Assembly (NCBI GenBank): GCA_029204225.1
Contig: CM055107.1
Location: 5,233,633-5,272,487 of the forward strand
Direction of reading: 5' to 3'
Source of the DNA: Diphasiastrum complanatum
Lineage: Eukaryota; Streptophyta; Lycopodiopsida; Lycopodiales; Lycopodiaceae
Length of the DNA: 38,855 nt
Part shown: positions 23,017-31,808 of the stretch, piece after piece
How positions within the stretch are numbered: position 1 is the stretch's first letter
Layout of the letters: every line of letters starts with the position of its first letter
Notes under the pieces: model-generated
The model's database searches: none
The model's input: the letters and a program-made list of their open reading frames with translations, nothing else
Told to the model about the DNA's origin: nothing
Made by a program: the position numbers and the translations under genes

Positions 23017-23081
23017 TCTGCTCGACTCTCTCCTTCTCACTAATGCTTGCTCAATTTCCACTTCTTGGAGCCTGGTTTTAG
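23013..23081 (+). CDS. Upstream ORF in the EXO leader, 22 codons
   Basis: An ATG at 23013 opens a 22-codon frame ending at TAG 23079-23081, entirely within the predicted 5' UTR and 126 nt before the first main-frame ATG. The peptide (MLCSTLSFSLMLAQFPLLGA plus two residues) is hydrophobic, and a second in-frame ATG lies at 23043. Its start codon exists only in the second copy of the duplicated leader block. If translated, it could dampen or condition translation of the downstream protein. Translation is inferred only; nothing in the sequence proves it. Confidence 0.35.
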   Translation: MLCSTLSFSLMLAQFPLLGAWF

Positions 23082-23206
23082 CTTCAGATTTCTTTGATTT
23101 TGAGCTCAGTCTGCTTCTCTTACCCATCACTTTAGCCTCGATATAGGATTTTGTTTTCAGAAAGAGGATCTTGAAATTCGAAGCAAATTCTGTCATTTTG
23201 GATCGA

Positions 23207-24199
23207 ATGCTTGTGCGGAAAATGGGCATGGGGAAGGCATTGTTTTCTGGAGTGTATGGACTGAATGTGATAGGCATTGCAATGGCATTGTGTTTGTGCT
23301 TGTTTGCGGTGGAGTTCAGCAGAGCAGAGCTCGTTCCTGTGCCACCGCTCATCCTCACCTACCACAATGGCCCCGTACTTTCCAGCGCTACACCTATCAA
23401 GCTCTACCTTCTGTTCTACGGTTCCTTCTCCAGCTCCTACAAGTCTACCATCAGGGAGTTTCTCGCATCCTTCATCGCCTCCTCCAATTCCAAAGGCCCG
23501 CCCACGGTCGCCAAATGGTGGTCGCTCACCAAAGGCTACGTTGATCTTTACGGAGCTTCAGTATCGCAGAGGATAGAGCTCAGCGGAGTGACCACAGACG
23601 CCCACTACACTCGAGGAAAGATTCTAAAGGAGGACGACATCAGCTCGTTGGTGATTAGCTCTCTCAAAATCTTTCCAAAAGATTCCAAAGCAATTTATCT
23701 CATCCTGACTGCAGCTGATGTATCCGTCGAAGGTTTCTGTCAAAATACCTGCGGAGAACATTTCTATACTTATCCAAGCTCCCACTCAGCTTGGCAAATG
23801 CTCCCCTACGCGTGGGTTGGCAATTCCGAGACTCAGTGCCCTGGATTCTGCGCGTGGCCTTATGCAAAGACTGAATTTGGTCCCAACACAGAGCCACTGC
23901 TGGCGCCCAATGGAGTTGGCGTAGATGGAATGATCATCACCATTGCCAAGGTTTTGGCAGGGGGAGCTACAAATCCGTACGGGAATGCGTACTATCAGGG
24001 GGATGCTTCTGCTGCACTGGAGGCAGCAGGCGCTTGCTCCAGCAGCTACGGCCCTGGGGCATATCCAGGTTACCCCGGGGATCTTCTGAAAGACAATAAG
24101 ACTGGCGCTAGCTACAACGTGGAAGGAGTTATGCAACGCAAGTTCTTAGTGCCATGGATTTGGAATCCTAAAACTCTTGCATGCGCTGGGCAACCATAA
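23207..24199 (+). CDS. EXORDIUM-like / PHI-1 family secreted protein
   Basis: Intronless gene of the phosphate-induced protein 1 (Phi-1/EXORDIUM) family, plant apoplastic proteins linked to brassinosteroid-responsive growth; their biochemical activity is unknown. The first in-frame ATG (23207) gives 330 residues. ATGs at 23222 and 23228 have better contexts (A or G at -3, G at +4), so the true start may be there. The frame extends upstream to a TAG at 23144 but has no earlier ATG. Residues 10-40 form a signal peptide, probably cut after SRA-40. Family hallmarks in order: LTYHNGPVLSS (50-60), YGSFSSSYKSTI (71-82), PPTVAKWW (98-105), LTAADVSVEGFC (167-178), YAWVGNSETQCPGFCAWPY (201-219), APNGVGVDGM (233-242), AGGATNPYGNAYY (251-263), VPWIWNPKTLACAG (315-328). 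Length is normal for the family. A glycosylation sequon lies at N297. No frameshift or stop is seen and GC content exceeds the flanks, so it looks functional. Confidence 0.96.
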   Translation: MLVRKMGMGKALFSGVYGLNVIGIAMALCLCLFAVEFSRAELVPVPPLILTYHNGPVLSSATPIKLYLLFYGSFSSSYKSTIREFLASFIASSNSKGPPTVAKWWSLTKGYVDLYGASVSQRIELSGVTTDAHYTRGKILKEDDISSLVISSLKIFPKDSKAIYLILTAADVSVEGFCQNTCGEHFYTYPSSHSAWQMLPYAWVGNSETQCPGFCAWPYAKTEFGPNTEPLLAPNGVGVDGMIITIAKVLAGGATNPYGNAYYQGDASAALEAAGACSSSYGPGAYPGYPGDLLKDNKTGASYNVEGVMQRKFLVPWIWNPKTLACAGQP

Positions 24200-25671
24200 G
24201 GAAAACTTCTCCTTTTCCATCCTACTATGCATGAAATCGGAAGGCTTGCACAGTAGCCTTGCATCATTTTGCCTTTTGCTGATTGGTGCTGGTAGATATT
24301 GTATACTATATACTGAAAATCTAACCAAATTCTTTTCAGCAGAAAGCTGCTTTAGTGGTAAGGAACCCTTCTTTAGGAATCAATTCTGTATGTCTGGAAT
24401 CAGTACACACATACAGTAGTAGATTTTGATACTTTGTGATATCAGATATTCTAGCATTCTAGAGTTCAGACTCCGATGGTTAGCCATACTGCTAATGAAG
24501 GGATAGCTTGTACGTTTCAGAAGTGAGCAAGCCAGTCATTTGATGATTTGTGAACAAAGTTTTTTCCAATCTGTAGAATACTTGAGCTTTAATATCAGAA
24601 TCATGAGATTTGTTGAGGAAAATGATTACAGCTCCATTTTTGGACTAATAAGTATTGAGAACTGGAAGATGTGTCATTACTATTACCTTGATCAGAAAAT
24701 AGATTTAATGTGAAATTTTAGAAAGTGCTATATCTGCGTTTCAAATCATATATACAGAGTTTTTTTAGAAAGAGCACCGCATGCACATGTGGTAACATAT
24801 TTTGCATCATTCACCTGATAAAAATTGTAGTCCCCATAGTAGTGTGTTTTTTAGTTTTGCAACAAGCTATGCTGATGATTTGCTAAAAAGCTAAGATGTC
24901 ATTCTTAGGTGACTTTTGAGCATCAAAATTGGTTTTTTTCCCTTTCTAATTGAACTTTGTAAGCCAAACCTTCTCCTGATATATCAATCGCGTTCTAGCC
25001 ATCGGCCTCATAACCTTTCTATCGATTATAAGACATTACATGTAGAGTGCATTTATATGTTTTGTTTTACTAGACCTGTATGTATATGTGGTAGATTGTT
25101 TTTTGCAGCTCCTAACCTCAAGGAGAGAAGAGTAGAGGAAGAGAATGTTAAGAAAAGACCATAACACCTCGATCAAAATGGAATGTGAGATGAAAAATGT
25201 CACTAAAAGTTTTGAAATTGCCTCTTAGTTTGTTGCTTGCATTTGGGTAATCATATCATTCATCTAATTTTTACCATACCCCATTCAAAGCAATCATACC
25301 AATCATTCAATTCAACAAGGTCCATGGTTGCACTTTGACTAGTGTAGTGGTCCTCGAAGACAGTCTTGGGTGTAATTTAAAGCCTCTTTCAAATATGCAT
25401 GTTCTGTTCAAGAGTGGGATCTATATAACTTGGCTATCTGAAATGTATCACATATGTTCTATCTACGTATATATGGTTGATCTGAGTGGAGCTCGTGACC
25501 TCAAAGAGAGAAGAGAAGTCATGACCATCTCACCACTGAGGACTTGCTTTTTTATGTCAAATAACCTCAATTGCAAGAATTTTTTGAGAGGAAGATATTG
25601 TCAAGTAAAGACCACAATACTTCTTTCAAAATGGAATGTGAGAAGAAAGAAAAAGAAAAATGTCAGCTTGG
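24200..25671. other. 3' flank of EXO-like gene with diverged direct repeats
   Basis: The first few hundred bases should include the 3' UTR; no clear AATAAA signal was identified. Further on, two related blocks at about 25040-25195 and 25430-25655 share GACCTCAAAGAGAGAAGAG-like and TCAAAATGGAATGTGAGA segments, in the same order but with different spacing. No coding domain was recognised in the short ORFs here. The boundary with Copia element Q lies near 25672. Confidence 0.5.
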
Positions 25672-26270
25672 AGAAGAATTAGTGACCTTTAGCACAGGTA
25701 AATCGGGTTGTGTAGAGATCAACATGACTAGATGATCATAGGAGTTAGGAAGACTTCCTAAGAGAGTCATGATGACATCATTGTCGGCAATGGGTGATCC
25801 TACTACATCAAGTTGATCGATCAATGATCTAACATGATTAACATGGTCACTTATAGAAGTCAATTCTAACATCTTGCAAGAAAGAATTTCTTTTGCAAGA
25901 ATAGATGAGCGATAACATCTTGGGTCTCATACAATCTGCGATTCCCAAGCTTGCTTAGATGTTTCGCTATTACTGAAAAGATATATTTGTGAATCCTTGA
26001 GATTAATGGATATTAATGTGAGAGCTTTGCCATCTTTGGATTTCCATTTGGCTATAAGATCAACGTCTTCTTGCGGTAGGATTGAAGATTCATCGACCAC
26101 GTCCCATAAATGTTTCTCTGATAATATCATCTTCATGCGATACTTTCACATGTGAAAGTCGTCGCCATCGAATTGCTCAGTGAGTCAAATTCCATAAGAT
26201 AATTGCTTAGTGAGTCAAATTCCATAAGATAATTGCTCCATGTGTCAAGAATAAGACACAATAAACACAA
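25672..26270 (-). pseudogene. Copia element Q gag remnant
   Basis: The N-terminal half of a Copia gag on the minus strand, broken by stops and frame changes. It shows FDGDDFHM followed by a stop where Copia gags have Trp, then YRMKMILSEKHLWDVVDES (about 26160-26080), a region with ISINLKDSQIYLF (about 26010), and RSLIDQLDVVGSPIADNDVI with LLGSLPNSYDHLV (about 25825-25730). A 30-bp tandem duplication (26171-26200, 26201-26230) disrupts the start. Everything beyond gag (protease to RNase H and the 3' LTR) is absent to the left, so Q is a 5' fragment. Confidence 0.8.
26171..26230. repeat. 30-bp tandem duplication in Q
   Basis: The unit begins AATTGCTCAGTGAGTC and is repeated with one substitution at 26201-26230. 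A third partial start (AATTGCTC) follows at 26231. Confidence 0.9.
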
Positions 26271-26282
26271 GCTTTGATACCA
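26271..26282 (-). other. Primer-binding site of Q
   Basis: GCTTTGATACCA on the plus strand is TGGTATCAAAGC on the minus strand. This is the plant Copia PBS with one G-to-A change, one base away from the LTR terminus. Confidence 0.8.
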
Positions 26283-26283
26283 T

Positions 26284-26946
26284 TGTTGGGGTGTGATAGT
26301 TAGTGGTGGGCAATAGTTCGAGGTGTTGGATGACACTCTCAGACTATCGTATTAATTAGCGCTACAGAAGACTAGTAATAGAGCACCGTGTTTAAAATCA
26401 TCGGTCACAACAGAATGAATCGATTATTCGATGAGTCAATAGATGTCTTAGACAACCATAGTTATAGAATTACGAAGGCATCAAGGACAGTCATGATTCT
26501 GCACTTCGACTCATCGATAAGACACAAGAAGAAGAACGAGTATAGGATTCACTCTCAAAAAGTAGAAATAGCAATAATCATTCACACATTATACAATCAT
26601 TGAAGAATGCATAATATATTATAATTGTGTGAATGTACATAAGATTGTTATGATGAAATCTACTCGTCAGTATACAAGCATAGACGAATTGTTTAGAACT
26701 AGATGATAGTGCTAGGCATTTCAACAAATACATTACTGATGTGAATCATCTAATGTGATTGATGCTTGTCTATGCATCTTACTATGTATGTATATGTGTG
26801 TGTGTATATATATGTCCGCTTCTTTAGGCTTCGGTTGTATCTAAGTTTGTCCGATTGCATTCGGATTTTACACGTCAGTTTTTCAGTTATTGCGAGCTTA
26901 AACTTCAATATTAGCCCAATTTTTTATGGGAAAATATCGGCTAACA
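26284..26946 (-). mobile_element. 5' LTR of element Q
   Basis: 663 bp from TGTTGGGG to GGCTAACA, with TGTT/AACA terminal inverted ends, adjacent to the PBS of Q. Its right edge abuts, at 26947, a gag reading frame of element P in mid-protein. The LTR contains a TG/TA-rich microsatellite near 26787-26812. The short ORFs inside it are not credible genes. Confidence 0.75.
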
Positions 26947-27329
26947 AAAAGATGCAGCCATCACAGGCAAAGATCTTCGGGAGTGGAAAGAGAAGAACAA
27001 CAAAGCAGTAGTTGTCATATCCTCTTCCATCAAAGACATCATAACCCTTGACTTCACATCAATCTCTAATGCTAGAGAGATGTGGGATACACTCATCAAC
27101 AGATTTCAGACTAAGTTGCAAAATCAGATAATGCATCTAGAAGATCAACTTACCTATCTAAGATGGGATGGCAAAGATCTCACAAGCTTCATCAGGAAGA
27201 TGAAAAACCTGTTCCTATCGCTACACAACGCCAGAGCAGAACACGCAATCTCACAAGAAAAGTAGCTCAGTTACCTGCTACGCTCCTTACCACGCTCGTT
27301 CCACACAACCAAGATATTGCTGGCTAAAG
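26947..27329 (+). pseudogene. Element P gag, first fragment
   Basis: From 26948 an open frame begins in mid-gag (LREWKEKNNKAVVVISSSI, then NAREMWDTLINRF, DLTSFIRKMKNLF and LLRSLPRSFHTT), the UBN2-type core of Copia gag. It has a single in-frame TAG at 27263-27265 and runs to 27329, where element M1 begins. The same frame resumes at 32891-32896 with normal family spacing, so M1 split this gene. The N-terminus of gag is missing at the Q junction. Confidence 0.85.
27325..27329. repeat. Left target-site duplication of M1
   Basis: TAAAG precedes TGTTAAGA at 27330. The same TAAAG is at 32891-32895, directly before P's gag resumes. Confidence 0.7.
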
Positions 27330-27573
27330 TGTTAAGAAAACACAGTTTAAACACTCGACCGGATCAATCACCACAACACAACATCAAGTGCAACAAGACC
27401 ACATAATTGCTCTCCTCAAACTGTATATTCAACTAATAAGTAAGTACAAAGATAAGTTGCTTAAAAGCACTCAAAGGGCTCGTAAAAGAAAGATGGCCCG
27501 ATAACTCTAGAACTAAGCACACGTGGTGCCGTCGAAATAAGAAAGCACTGTATAAGTCGATCATTGCTATTTT
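27330..27573 (-). mobile_element. 3' LTR of M1 (probable)
   Basis: On the minus strand a purine tract (GAGGGAGAGAG) is followed by TTAAAATAGC and, about 244 bp later, by a terminus ending TTTTCTTAACA. In plus orientation this reads TGTTAAGAAAAC... to ...CTATTTTAAC. A final A may have been lost from the expected TGTTAA/TTAACA ends. A short LTR of this size is normal for Copia. A partner LTR was not found. Confidence 0.5.
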
Positions 27574-27668
27574 AACTCTCTCCCTCAATGATCAATGTCT
27601 CTTTTTATTTTAGAGTTTACTCTATTCATGGAACATACCTCCATGATAGTATTACAAGTAAAGGATTT

Positions 27669-28805
27669 TTACATAACCAGATCTAAGCCAAGTTTGGCTC
27701 TAAAAGTCTCAAACTTTTCTTTACTTAAAGCTTTCGTAAATATATCAGCAACTTGTAATAACGTAGAACAATGTACAATACTTATATCTTCAGATTGTAA
27801 CTTTTCATGCACAAAGTGATATTTTACTTCAATATGTTTTGTCCTTGTGTGAAAGATAGGATTTCTAGCCAATTGTATTCCACTTTGACTGTCACAGAAA
27901 ATAACAGTGGGATTTACCTGCTTCATGCCAATCTCACATAACAACTTACGTAGCCAAACAGCTTCCTGGGTAACAGAACTCAACACTTTATATTCAGCTT
28001 CCGTGGAAGAAAGAGAAATAGTATCTTGCTTCTTGCTAGACCATGAAAAACAACCGCTACCAAAATTGAAGGCATAACCTGTTGTTGACTTTCTATCATC
28101 TATACTTCCTGCCCAATCAGCGTCAACATAACCTTGCAACTTAGGTAGAACACTTTGTCTTTTGTAGATTAGACCAAGGTTAGGTGTACCTTTCACATAC
28201 CTCAAAATCCTTTTTGCAGCTTTCCAATGGTCCATAGTGGGTGATGACATGAATTGGCTAATTAAACTTACAGCATAGCAGATATCAGGACATGTAGTCG
28301 TAAGATATATCAAACTCCCAACTAGTTGACGAAATAGTGTAGCATCAACATGTGCACTATCATCAATACGAGATAATTTCTTACCAGCTTCGCAAGGGGT
28401 GATGGAAGGTTTGCACTTTGTCATGTGAAATCTCTCCAATATCTCGTCCACATACTTGTTTTGACATAACCTGATATCACTGCTAGTTTGCCATACTTCG
28501 ACACCCAAGCAATAGTGCATAAGATCTAAATTTGTCATCTCAAACTGCTTGCATAAGTTGGCTTTGATAGAACGAGTGAGGTTCTCATCATTGCTCGTGA
28601 TAATGATATCATCAACGTAAAGTACAATCAAGGCAATGTTGTCATCATTTATAAGAACATAAAGGTTTGGATCTGAATTTGTTCTTACAAACCCATGAGA
28701 AAGAAAGTAACTGTCAATGCATCCATACCATGTGCGTGGCGCTTGCTTAAGGCCATAAAGTGCTTTGTGTAGTTTACATACCTTCTGTTCTTGCTCTTTT
28801 ACCAT
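27669..28805 (-). pseudogene. M1 pol third segment: RT catalytic part and RNase H
   Basis: 378 codons, still in the same frame, reading from two codons past the TAG to a normal C-terminus. RT motifs: LHKALYGLKQAPRTWY (12-27) and the catalytic YVDD (63-66). The connection region has PDICYAVS (173-180) and WKAAKRILRYVKGT (194-207). RNase H has GYVDADWAGS (225-234), STEAEY (267-272) and CDSQS (304-308), then the C-terminal ADIFTKAL (353-360). All are typical for Copia. Together the three segments make about 1,377 codons with only two stops, so M1 decayed much less than E1, P or Q. Confidence 0.9.
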
Positions 28806-28811
28806 GAAGCC

Positions 28812-29336
28812 CTACGGTTGGACCATGTAAACTTCTTCCTCTAAGTCACCATTCAAAAATGCAGACTTCACATCCATTTGATGGATCTTCCACCCAAAAT
28901 GAGATGCTAAGACAATGATGATAAGGCATAGCGTAGTCCACTTAGCCACTGGAGCAAATGTCTCTTTATAGTCAATTCCTTTGCTTTGCTCATAACCCTT
29001 CACTACTAGACGTGCCTTATACTTTGCTATTGTGCCATCTGCATGAAACTTTGTTCTAAACACCCATTTGTTGTCAATGGGTTTCTTTCCAAGTGGTAGA
29101 TCAACCAACTCCCATGTATCATGCCTGTGGATGGATTCTATCTCTTCTTCCATTGCCCTTTGCCACTCTTTGTGATCTTTTGCCTCATCAAAGGTTGATG
29201 GCTCTCGACATTTCAAAATGTCAGTCATTAGGGCATAGTTCACATGATAACGATTGGGAGACTTCCTTTCCCGCTTTGATCTTCTCACTTCACCTTGTGT
29301 GCTAGATCCTATTTGATTCAGCTTTGCGTCCTTCAT
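28812..29336 (-). pseudogene. M1 pol second segment: N-terminal reverse transcriptase
   Basis: 174 codons in the same frame as the segment before it, ended by a TAG at 28812-28814. It opens with a basic linker (RRSKRERKSPNRY). The RT N-terminal motifs follow: WELVDLPLGKKPIDNKWVF, KARLVVKGYEQ, GIDYKETFAPVAK and QMDVKSAFLNGDLEEEVYM. The TAG replaces the residue normally Glu in the Copia 'QPEGF' motif, so it is a single-base nonsense change. No frameshift is present. Confidence 0.88.
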
Positions 29337-29342
29337 GATCTT

Positions 29343-31808
29343 TTAATACCATTTTGGTATTTTAGATTCAGGTGACACACTGCGTGGAGAGTATGTATCC
29401 CAAGGAGTGTCTAAGTAATGTCTCTTACTTCCAACCGATTTTTCCTTTATTGCTCCTATTGGCAAGTACCTCCCCCTAGGCTCTTGAATAGGTGGTGTCC
29501 TTTCATACTCGCCCTCTCGACTCTCGTCTTCATATGCATCATCTTGTGGAGCATCTTCTTCCTCCAGAATTGTGGGAAGTCTTTTGATGCTTTCACCACT
29601 TGCATGGTCTTCATCTTCATACCTATGCGTTTCATCAAAGATCACATCTTTGCTAATGTGAATCTTATTCATTACAGGATCAAAACACCTGTAAGCTTTC
29701 GTCCTTTCATCATAACCGACGAAGATACACTTGATTGCTTTGGCATCAAGTTTCTTTCGCTCCTCCTTTGGCACATGTATATAGGCCTTACATCCAATGA
29801 CACGAAACTTGTCAATTTTTGGCTTTATTCCAGTAAATGCTTCTTCGGGAGTCACATTTGGAACCGCAACTGTAGGGCTCCTATTTTGCAAGAACGTTGC
29901 CGCACTGCACGCTTCCGACCAAAGTGAATCAGTCAAGCCCATTTGCTTCATCATGGAGCATGCACTCTCCATAGTAGTCCTGTTTTTCCTTTCAGCTACA
30001 CCATTACTATGCAACGTATGTGACTGTGTGAATTGTCTTTTGATGCCGTGTTCTTTGCAAAAGTCTTCAAAATCATCAGATTTGTATTTGCCCCCTCTAT
30101 CAGATCTTAGCACTTTGATGCGTGCATCCAGTTGATTCTCTACCAAAGTCTTGAACTCCTTGAAGCGAGCAAAAGTGTCAGATTTCTTCTTCAAGAAATA
30201 AATCCATGTCCTCCTAGAGTAATCATCTATGAAAGTCATAAAATAATATGCTTTCCCCAACGACATGGTCTTCATTGGGCCGCACAGGTCGCTGTGAATG
30301 AGTTCCAGCGGTTTCTTAGCTCTTGCAGCTCCACCTTTCTTGAATGTCTCCCTGTGATGCTTTCCCATGATGCATCCTTCACATATTGCATGATGATCAT
30401 CCTGCAATGCCGGTAACCCTATTACCATCTTCAGCTTCGCCATCAATCTCAAGCTCCCATAGTTCAAATGGCCAAGTCTTATGTGCCACAACTCAGATTG
30501 AGATGTTGTTGAGATAGCCAAACCATATTCACCTGGTTTTGCAACATCCAATTTATAAAGGCCACAGTTACTATCTCTATAACCCTTCGCCACCACTTTA
30601 TGGTTGTGGTTCATATCCTTCATAAGGCATCCATCCTTGACAAATTCAACTTTAAGATGTTGACTTGCCATTACACCAACAAAAAGCAAACTCTTTTTGA
30701 GTCCAGGAACATAAAGTACAGTAGGGATGTTTTTGATTTTGCCATCAGGAAACTGCACAGGTACATTGCCCACACCCTGTATCTGGCATTCCTCTCCATT
30801 GGCTTGAGTGACCTTATCCCCATCATGGATTGGTGAGAATGTTTTTAACCAATCACGTTTCCCGGTCATATGCCTTGTGGCGCCTGAATCTATGAACCAT
30901 CTAGCACCATCATCAACTTGGGATGCCAATGCCGATGAGAAGACACTTGTCTCATCATCTTCTCCATCATCTTCAGCAATGTTTCCTTGTTGAGTCACGT
31001 TTCCCGCCTTTATGTCCGCTTTCTTCTTATAACACTCGCGTGCCCAATGACCCGGTTTGTGGCAATAGTAACATTTGACTTTCTGCTTCTTTTTCTCTTT
31101 TGATGATGACTCTCCCTCGTCGTCATCATCCTTGGATTTTTTAGGAATCCTTTTCCATCCTTTCTGCTTGCCTTTAGCAAGCAAGGCTTGATCCTCCTGT
31201 GGGGTTTGCCTTGACTTCACCACTTCATGATGCTGCTCTTCTTGCAACATGATTCCGTGGAAGTCTTCAAAAGTAGGCAACTTCTCCCTCGAAGCAATGC
31301 CGCTCACAAACATCTGTAGCCCTTTCGAGACACCACTCATTGTGGTATGTACCAATTCAATATCCCTGATTGGTTCTCCAATCGCCACAAGTTGATCTCT
31401 CAGCTCCTTTATCCTGGTGAAGAAAGATCCCACTGATTTACTTTCTTCCATCCTTATTGCGTTCAATCTCGACTTCAAGAACATGGCCCGAGCTGAATTG
31501 CAGGTTTGAAATTGCATTCTAAGAGCTTCCCAAGCTCCCCTAGCCGTCGTGGCATCACTTATATGAGTGATCACATGGTCTTTCACTGAAAGATTGATCA
31601 AGGACAATGCTCTCTGCGCCTTTTTATCAAAGGCCCTTATGTCACCTGGAGTGGTATTTGGCCAGACTTCAATACCTGCCACGATCTCCCACAGCTCTTT
31701 CTCCATCAAAATGCTCTTCATTTTGAATTTCCAGATGTTGTAGTTAGATGCCCCATCAAGTTTGCTTGCATTGCCCAAAATTGCCTCATTGATGTTTGCC
31801 ATCTCCAA
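29343..31808 (-). CDS. M1 gag-protease-integrase (Copia polyprotein, first segment)
   Basis: 821 codons from ATG 31808 to a TAA at 29343-29345. Domains by residue: gag capsid about 1-200 (SKLDGASNYNIWKFKMKSIL near 15-34); basic linker; CCHC zinc knuckle C246-C249-H254-C259; aspartic protease with FIDSGATRHMTG (D307); pre-integrase zinc-binding H442/H446/C476/C479; integrase core with D507 (HSDLCGP), D570 (RSDRGG) and E606 (NGVAERKN); and the capping region with CIFVGYDERTKAY. All catalytic residues checked are present. The TAA falls after integrase and before RT. The same frame continues two codons later at 29336, so this is one polyprotein interrupted by a stop rather than a separate gene. 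Antisense ORFs over it are shadows. Confidence 0.92.
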   Translation of the reverse strand: MEMANINEAILGNASKLDGASNYNIWKFKMKSILMEKELWEIVAGIEVWPNTTPGDIRAFDKKAQRALSLINLSVKDHVITHISDATTARGAWEALRMQFQTCNSARAMFLKSRLNAIRMEESKSVGSFFTRIKELRDQLVAIGEPIRDIELVHTTMSGVSKGLQMFVSGIASREKLPTFEDFHGIMLQEEQHHEVVKSRQTPQEDQALLAKGKQKGWKRIPKKSKDDDDEGESSSKEKKKQKVKCYYCHKPGHWARECYKKKADIKAGNVTQQGNIAEDDGEDDETSVFSSALASQVDDGARWFIDSGATRHMTGKRDWLKTFSPIHDGDKVTQANGEECQIQGVGNVPVQFPDGKIKNIPTVLYVPGLKKSLLFVGVMASQHLKVEFVKDGCLMKDMNHNHKVVAKGYRDSNCGLYKLDVAKPGEYGLAISTTSQSELWHIRLGHLNYGSLRLMAKLKMVIGLPALQDDHHAICEGCIMGKHHRETFKKGGAARAKKPLELIHSDLCGPMKTMSLGKAYYFMTFIDDYSRRTWIYFLKKKSDTFARFKEFKTLVENQLDARIKVLRSDRGGKYKSDDFEDFCKEHGIKRQFTQSHTLHSNGVAERKNRTTMESACSMMKQMGLTDSLWSEACSAATFLQNRSPTVAVPNVTPEEAFTGIKPKIDKFRVIGCKAYIHVPKEERKKLDAKAIKCIFVGYDERTKAYRCFDPVMNKIHISKDVIFDETHRYEDEDHASGESIKRLPTILEEEDAPQDDAYEDESREGEYERTPPIQEPRGRYLPIGAIKEKSVGSKRHYLDTPWDTYSPRSVSPESKIPKWY

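Noticed and set aside
23171-23206. Start of the EXO-like protein 12 codons upstream at 23171
   Set aside because: The codon at 23171 is TTG, not ATG. A plant cytosolic mRNA would use the first suitable ATG, at 23207 or just after it.
22900-24328. Several antisense and out-of-frame ORFs over the EXO-like gene (up to 152 codons)
   Set aside because: They overlap a well-supported gene, have no domains, and follow from its higher GC content.
29093-30993. Plus-strand ORFs up to 169 codons over M1 gag-pol
   Set aside because: They are shadows of the minus-strand Copia polyprotein and have no recognisable domain.
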